From NCBI GenBank assembly GCA_964526915.1, contig CAZGMS010000148.1, forward strand, positions 24,063 through 88,062: a DNA stretch of 64,000 nt, read 5' to 3'. The notes below the pieces were generated by a model. It was given only the letters and a program-made list of their open reading frames with translations. It was not told the origin of the DNA and did no database searches. The position numbers and the translations under genes were made by a program. Shown here in pieces: positions 62,017 to 64,000 of the stretch (position 1 is the first letter of the stretch; each line of letters begins with the position of its first letter). The DNA comes from JAHJDR01 sp964526915. Its GTDB lineage: Bacteria > UBA10199 > JADGCS01.

Positions 62017-63847
62017 TGCAAAAGACTACAGTTCGGATATTTTCATCCATGGGGTGCTCATTTTCATAGCTCTACTTTTTTTACCCATCGGCATTTTGAT
62101 CGACATCATTGTGCTGGGGCCACTGGTGCTGATTTACAAGCTCTGCAAAAACAACTCGGACAGGCTTCTGTATTCTGTGGCAACCTTGTTCCTGTACTAT
62201 TCCGCCTATGAATATTTTTCTCTCTCAATGGAATCTCCCTTCTTGGAATTCAAACACGTCTTTTTAGCGTTCCTGAACACCTCCTTGAGTCCACACGTGA
62301 GTGACGGTCTCATGAGATTTATTTTTCGCACGCAAAGCAAGGCCTTTGATTGGCTTCCTATTTCAGCAATGGTTGTGCCCACGTTTTTGATTTACAGATA
62401 TAAATTGTGGGACAGACTTGATGTAAAAAACTGGTGGCAAAGCCATCGTTTTTCACCGAGCCACTTCTTAAAACTAAAAAAAGCCAACACAAACCCACTG
62501 ATTGGAATTGATAAAAACAGCAAAAAGCCTGTGTGTCTATCCGAGCAGGAAAGAGTGCGCCACACACAAGTGATCGGTGCCACAGGATTTGGAAAATCAG
62601 AATCGGTGCTCATGCCCATGTTGGAAAATGACATCCGCAATGGTCGTGGGTTGCTTTTGATCGATGCCAAGGGAGACGAGCATCTTTTGCGTTGTATTCA
62701 TAATCTGGCCACAAATTACGGCCGTGCCGGTGATATTAAAATATTCACTCCATCCACCCCCGAAATTTCTAACACATACAGCCCTTTCATGTGGTCAACC
62801 CCAACTCAAGTGATGAACAAACTCATTGGGGCCTTGGAATGGTCAGAGCCGTACTACAAAAAAATGAGCGAAATGGCCGTGCTGAATGTTGCCAAGGCCC
62901 TGTTTGCAACTTTGCACTCCACAAATCTCATTGCCATTTATCAGGCACTCAAAAAACCTCACAGTTTATTGGACGAAAGATTTGAGCACGAAGACATGAA
63001 ACCTGCCTTTCAGGAGTTTTGCACACAGCATAAAGGCATCAAGGAAGATTTAACGGGACTCATTGCCGATTTAGGTCACGTTTGTGATTCGGTTTTTGGT
63101 GGGCTTCTTCAACATCAAGAAAATTCTATTCTTCTGAATGCCGATTATCATGACCGCAAGATCATTGTCTTTCAGTTGAACACGCTTGAATTTTCACAAA
63201 CATCAAAGATCATTGGCAAGATCATCCTGCAGGATATTATGCAGCTGTGCGCTTATATTCTGAAAAACACATCGCCCCACGCGCGTCCGCTTTTTCCAAT
63301 CTATTTGGATGACTTTGCTTCGTTTGCCATTCCCGAGTTTGCGGAGTTTTTGAGCATGACACGCGCCTCTGGGTTGGGCGTGACCATCTTGCATCAAAGT
63401 TTGGGTGATTTGGAAGTCATAAGCCCTGCCTTTAAAAAGCAAATCATGAGCAACACAAACACCAAAATCATTCTCAAAGTTAACGACAGTGACACAATTG
63501 AAGAGGCAGCGAGAATGACGGGCACAAAAGAAAAAACAATTTCCACGTATCAAGTAAACCAGGGACCCTTTAACATGACACAAAAAACAGGCCTGGGTTC
63601 TGAGTCTATGGGAAATGAATTTAACATTCATCCAAGAATATTTCGTAAATTGCAAATTGGTGATGCTGTCGTGATTGTAAACAGCTCAAATCGGCTCAAC
63701 ACAGTTCAGCTCAACCAAATCGATATGCCTGATTTACATGGAGCCCTCACAGATATTTTCTGTCAGAGAAACAGATACAAAAAAATTGAAAGCAACCAAA
63801 CAAATAGAACGCCAGAATTAAAACTCTCAGAGAAGCTCTTGGGCTAA
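62009..63847 (+). CDS. Type IV coupling protein, VirD4/TraD-like ATPase
   Basis: A 612-residue protein. Two or three membrane segments occupy residues 10-130 (FIHGVLIFIALLFLPIGILI, then near 100-130). Walker A GATGFGKSES is near residue 190 and Walker B YLDDFASFAIPEF near 430, followed by RASGLGVTILHQSLGDL. These are the T4CP hallmarks. It drives DNA into a type IV secretion channel, whose genes must lie beyond the window. Length is usual for VirD4-like proteins. Confidence 0.92.
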   Translation: MDNAKDYSSDIFIHGVLIFIALLFLPIGILIDIIVLGPLVLIYKLCKNNSDRLLYSVATLFLYYSAYEYFSLSMESPFLEFKHVFLAFLNTSLSPHVSDGLMRFIFRTQSKAFDWLPISAMVVPTFLIYRYKLWDRLDVKNWWQSHRFSPSHFLKLKKANTNPLIGIDKNSKKPVCLSEQERVRHTQVIGATGFGKSESVLMPMLENDIRNGRGLLLIDAKGDEHLLRCIHNLATNYGRAGDIKIFTPSTPEISNTYSPFMWSTPTQVMNKLIGALEWSEPYYKKMSEMAVLNVAKALFATLHSTNLIAIYQALKKPHSLLDERFEHEDMKPAFQEFCTQHKGIKEDLTGLIADLGHVCDSVFGGLLQHQENSILLNADYHDRKIIVFQLNTLEFSQTSKIIGKIILQDIMQLCAYILKNTSPHARPLFPIYLDDFASFAIPEFAEFLSMTRASGLGVTILHQSLGDLEVISPAFKKQIMSNTNTKIILKVNDSDTIEEAARMTGTKEKTISTYQVNQGPFNMTQKTGLGSESMGNEFNIHPRIFRKLQIGDAVVIVNSSNRLNTVQLNQIDMPDLHGALTDIFCQRNRYKKIESNQTNRTPELKLSEKLLG

Positions 63848-63878
63848 CAAACAAGGTTACAGAACGGAGGGTACAACA

Positions 63879-64000
63879 ATGACATCAAAAATTTTACGTT
63901 TGCCAAGCGTTATGGCACAGACGGGGCTTTCAAGGTCATCGGTCTATTTACGAGTTGCACAGGGTCTCTTGCCCAAGCCCCCCTTCCGTCCCCCCCCCCC
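63879..64000 (+). CDS. AlpA-family regulator (partial)
   Basis: The ATG at 63879 follows the ribosome site ACGGAGGG. The 40 residues visible include LRLPSVMAQTGLSRSSVYLRVAQGLLPKP, which matches AlpA/MerR-like prophage and ICE regulators (LP-x-V...TGLSRST-Y). The frame then enters a run of C residues at the window's end, so its C-terminus is missing or poorly sequenced. AlpA-like proteins regulate excision of integrative elements. Confidence 0.75.
   Translation, partial: MTSKILRLPSVMAQTGLSRSSVYLRVAQGLLPKPPFRPPP

Larger units (their letters stand above)
45365..64000. mobile_element. Integrated conjugative/genomic island inserted at the tmRNA 3' end (right end outside window)
   Basis: The element starts at the 3' end of ssrA, the classic target of P4-type integrases. 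It carries an integrase directly after tmRNA, a conjugation-like module (replication-relaxation protein and VirD4/TraD-type coupling ATPase) at 61-64 kb, and an AlpA-like regulator at the window's end. In between is a defence operon. The A+T content rises clearly from about 47 kb. I found no second copy of the ssrA 3' end, so the right boundary is beyond 64000. Confidence 0.8.

Noticed and set aside
45385..64000. The right attachment site of the island
   Set aside because: I found no second copy of the ssrA 3' end in the window. The element must extend further.
1..64000. CRISPR array
   Set aside because: No regularly spaced repeats of 25-40 bases with unique spacers. The repeats seen are hairpins, simple tracts or paired copies, and no cas gene is present.

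Overview
The window is a chromosomal segment of a Gram-negative bacterium. Evidence for the cell type is diderm lipoproteins with lipoboxes, a meso-diaminopimelate pathway (dapA, dapB, dapF), a hopanoid gene (hpnH), PgpA and sigma-54 enhancer-binding regulation. The mix (FHA-containing sigma-54 activator, PtsP, YIP1 protein, biosynthetic SpeA) is what I would expect from a deltaproteobacterial-grade lineage (Desulfobacterota, Bdellovibrionota, Myxococcota or relatives). The sequence alone does not let me name a genus. Both structural RNA genes (tRNA-Ala and tmRNA) lack an encoded CCA tail, so the cell should need a CCA-adding enzyme.

Layout. 1-8 kb: a peptide/oligopeptide ABC importer read leftward (substrate-binding lipoprotein, two permeases, two ATPases), with spacers packed with repeats, preceded by a small exported protein and a TPR lipoprotein. 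7.9-11.6 kb: dapB, dapA, dapF and hpnH. 11.6-20 kb: a YIP1-type membrane protein, prmA-rsmE, an acidic cell-surface lipoprotein, ptsP, pgpA and a large orphan acidic protein. 20-27 kb: the translation/transcription operon rimP-nusA-infB-rbfA-nrnA-truB, read leftward behind a possible attenuator. 27-35 kb: a helical-repeat protein, a twin-FHA sigma-54 activator, hemE, rpmG, an endonuclease/phosphatase-family protein, a DnaA-box cluster, comM and tRNA-Ala. 35-38 kb: a YgjP-type metallopeptidase and speA.

38-42 kb is a small accessory patch: a Panacea-type antitoxin with a RelE-like partner enclosed by long direct repeats, a divergent pair (unknown 182-aa protein and an HTH-Fic protein whose catalytic His is replaced by Gln) sharing an ATGCACATT operator, and a nucleotidyltransferase with a small partner. 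42-45 kb returns to chromosomal genes (FAD-linked oxidase, short-chain dehydrogenase, a small exported protein), then tmRNA.

From the 3' end of tmRNA (45.38 kb) to the end of the window lies an integrated element. It opens with a P4-type tyrosine integrase and ends with conjugation-type genes (replication-relaxation protein, VirD4/TraD-type coupling ATPase, start of an AlpA-like regulator). Between them is an A+T-richer leftward operon that looks like a composite defence locus: a twin-HTH regulator; a PLD-nuclease/SNF2-helicase fusion; a 1255-aa N6-adenine methylase; a DUF4062 protein; an OLD-like ATPase-TOPRIM protein; a 52-aa protein; and an AlbA_2 (Schlafen-like) protein. Four of its junctions are ATGA stop/start overlaps. 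I could not match this gene set to a named system and regard it as the most interesting content of the window. The right end of the element is not in the window.
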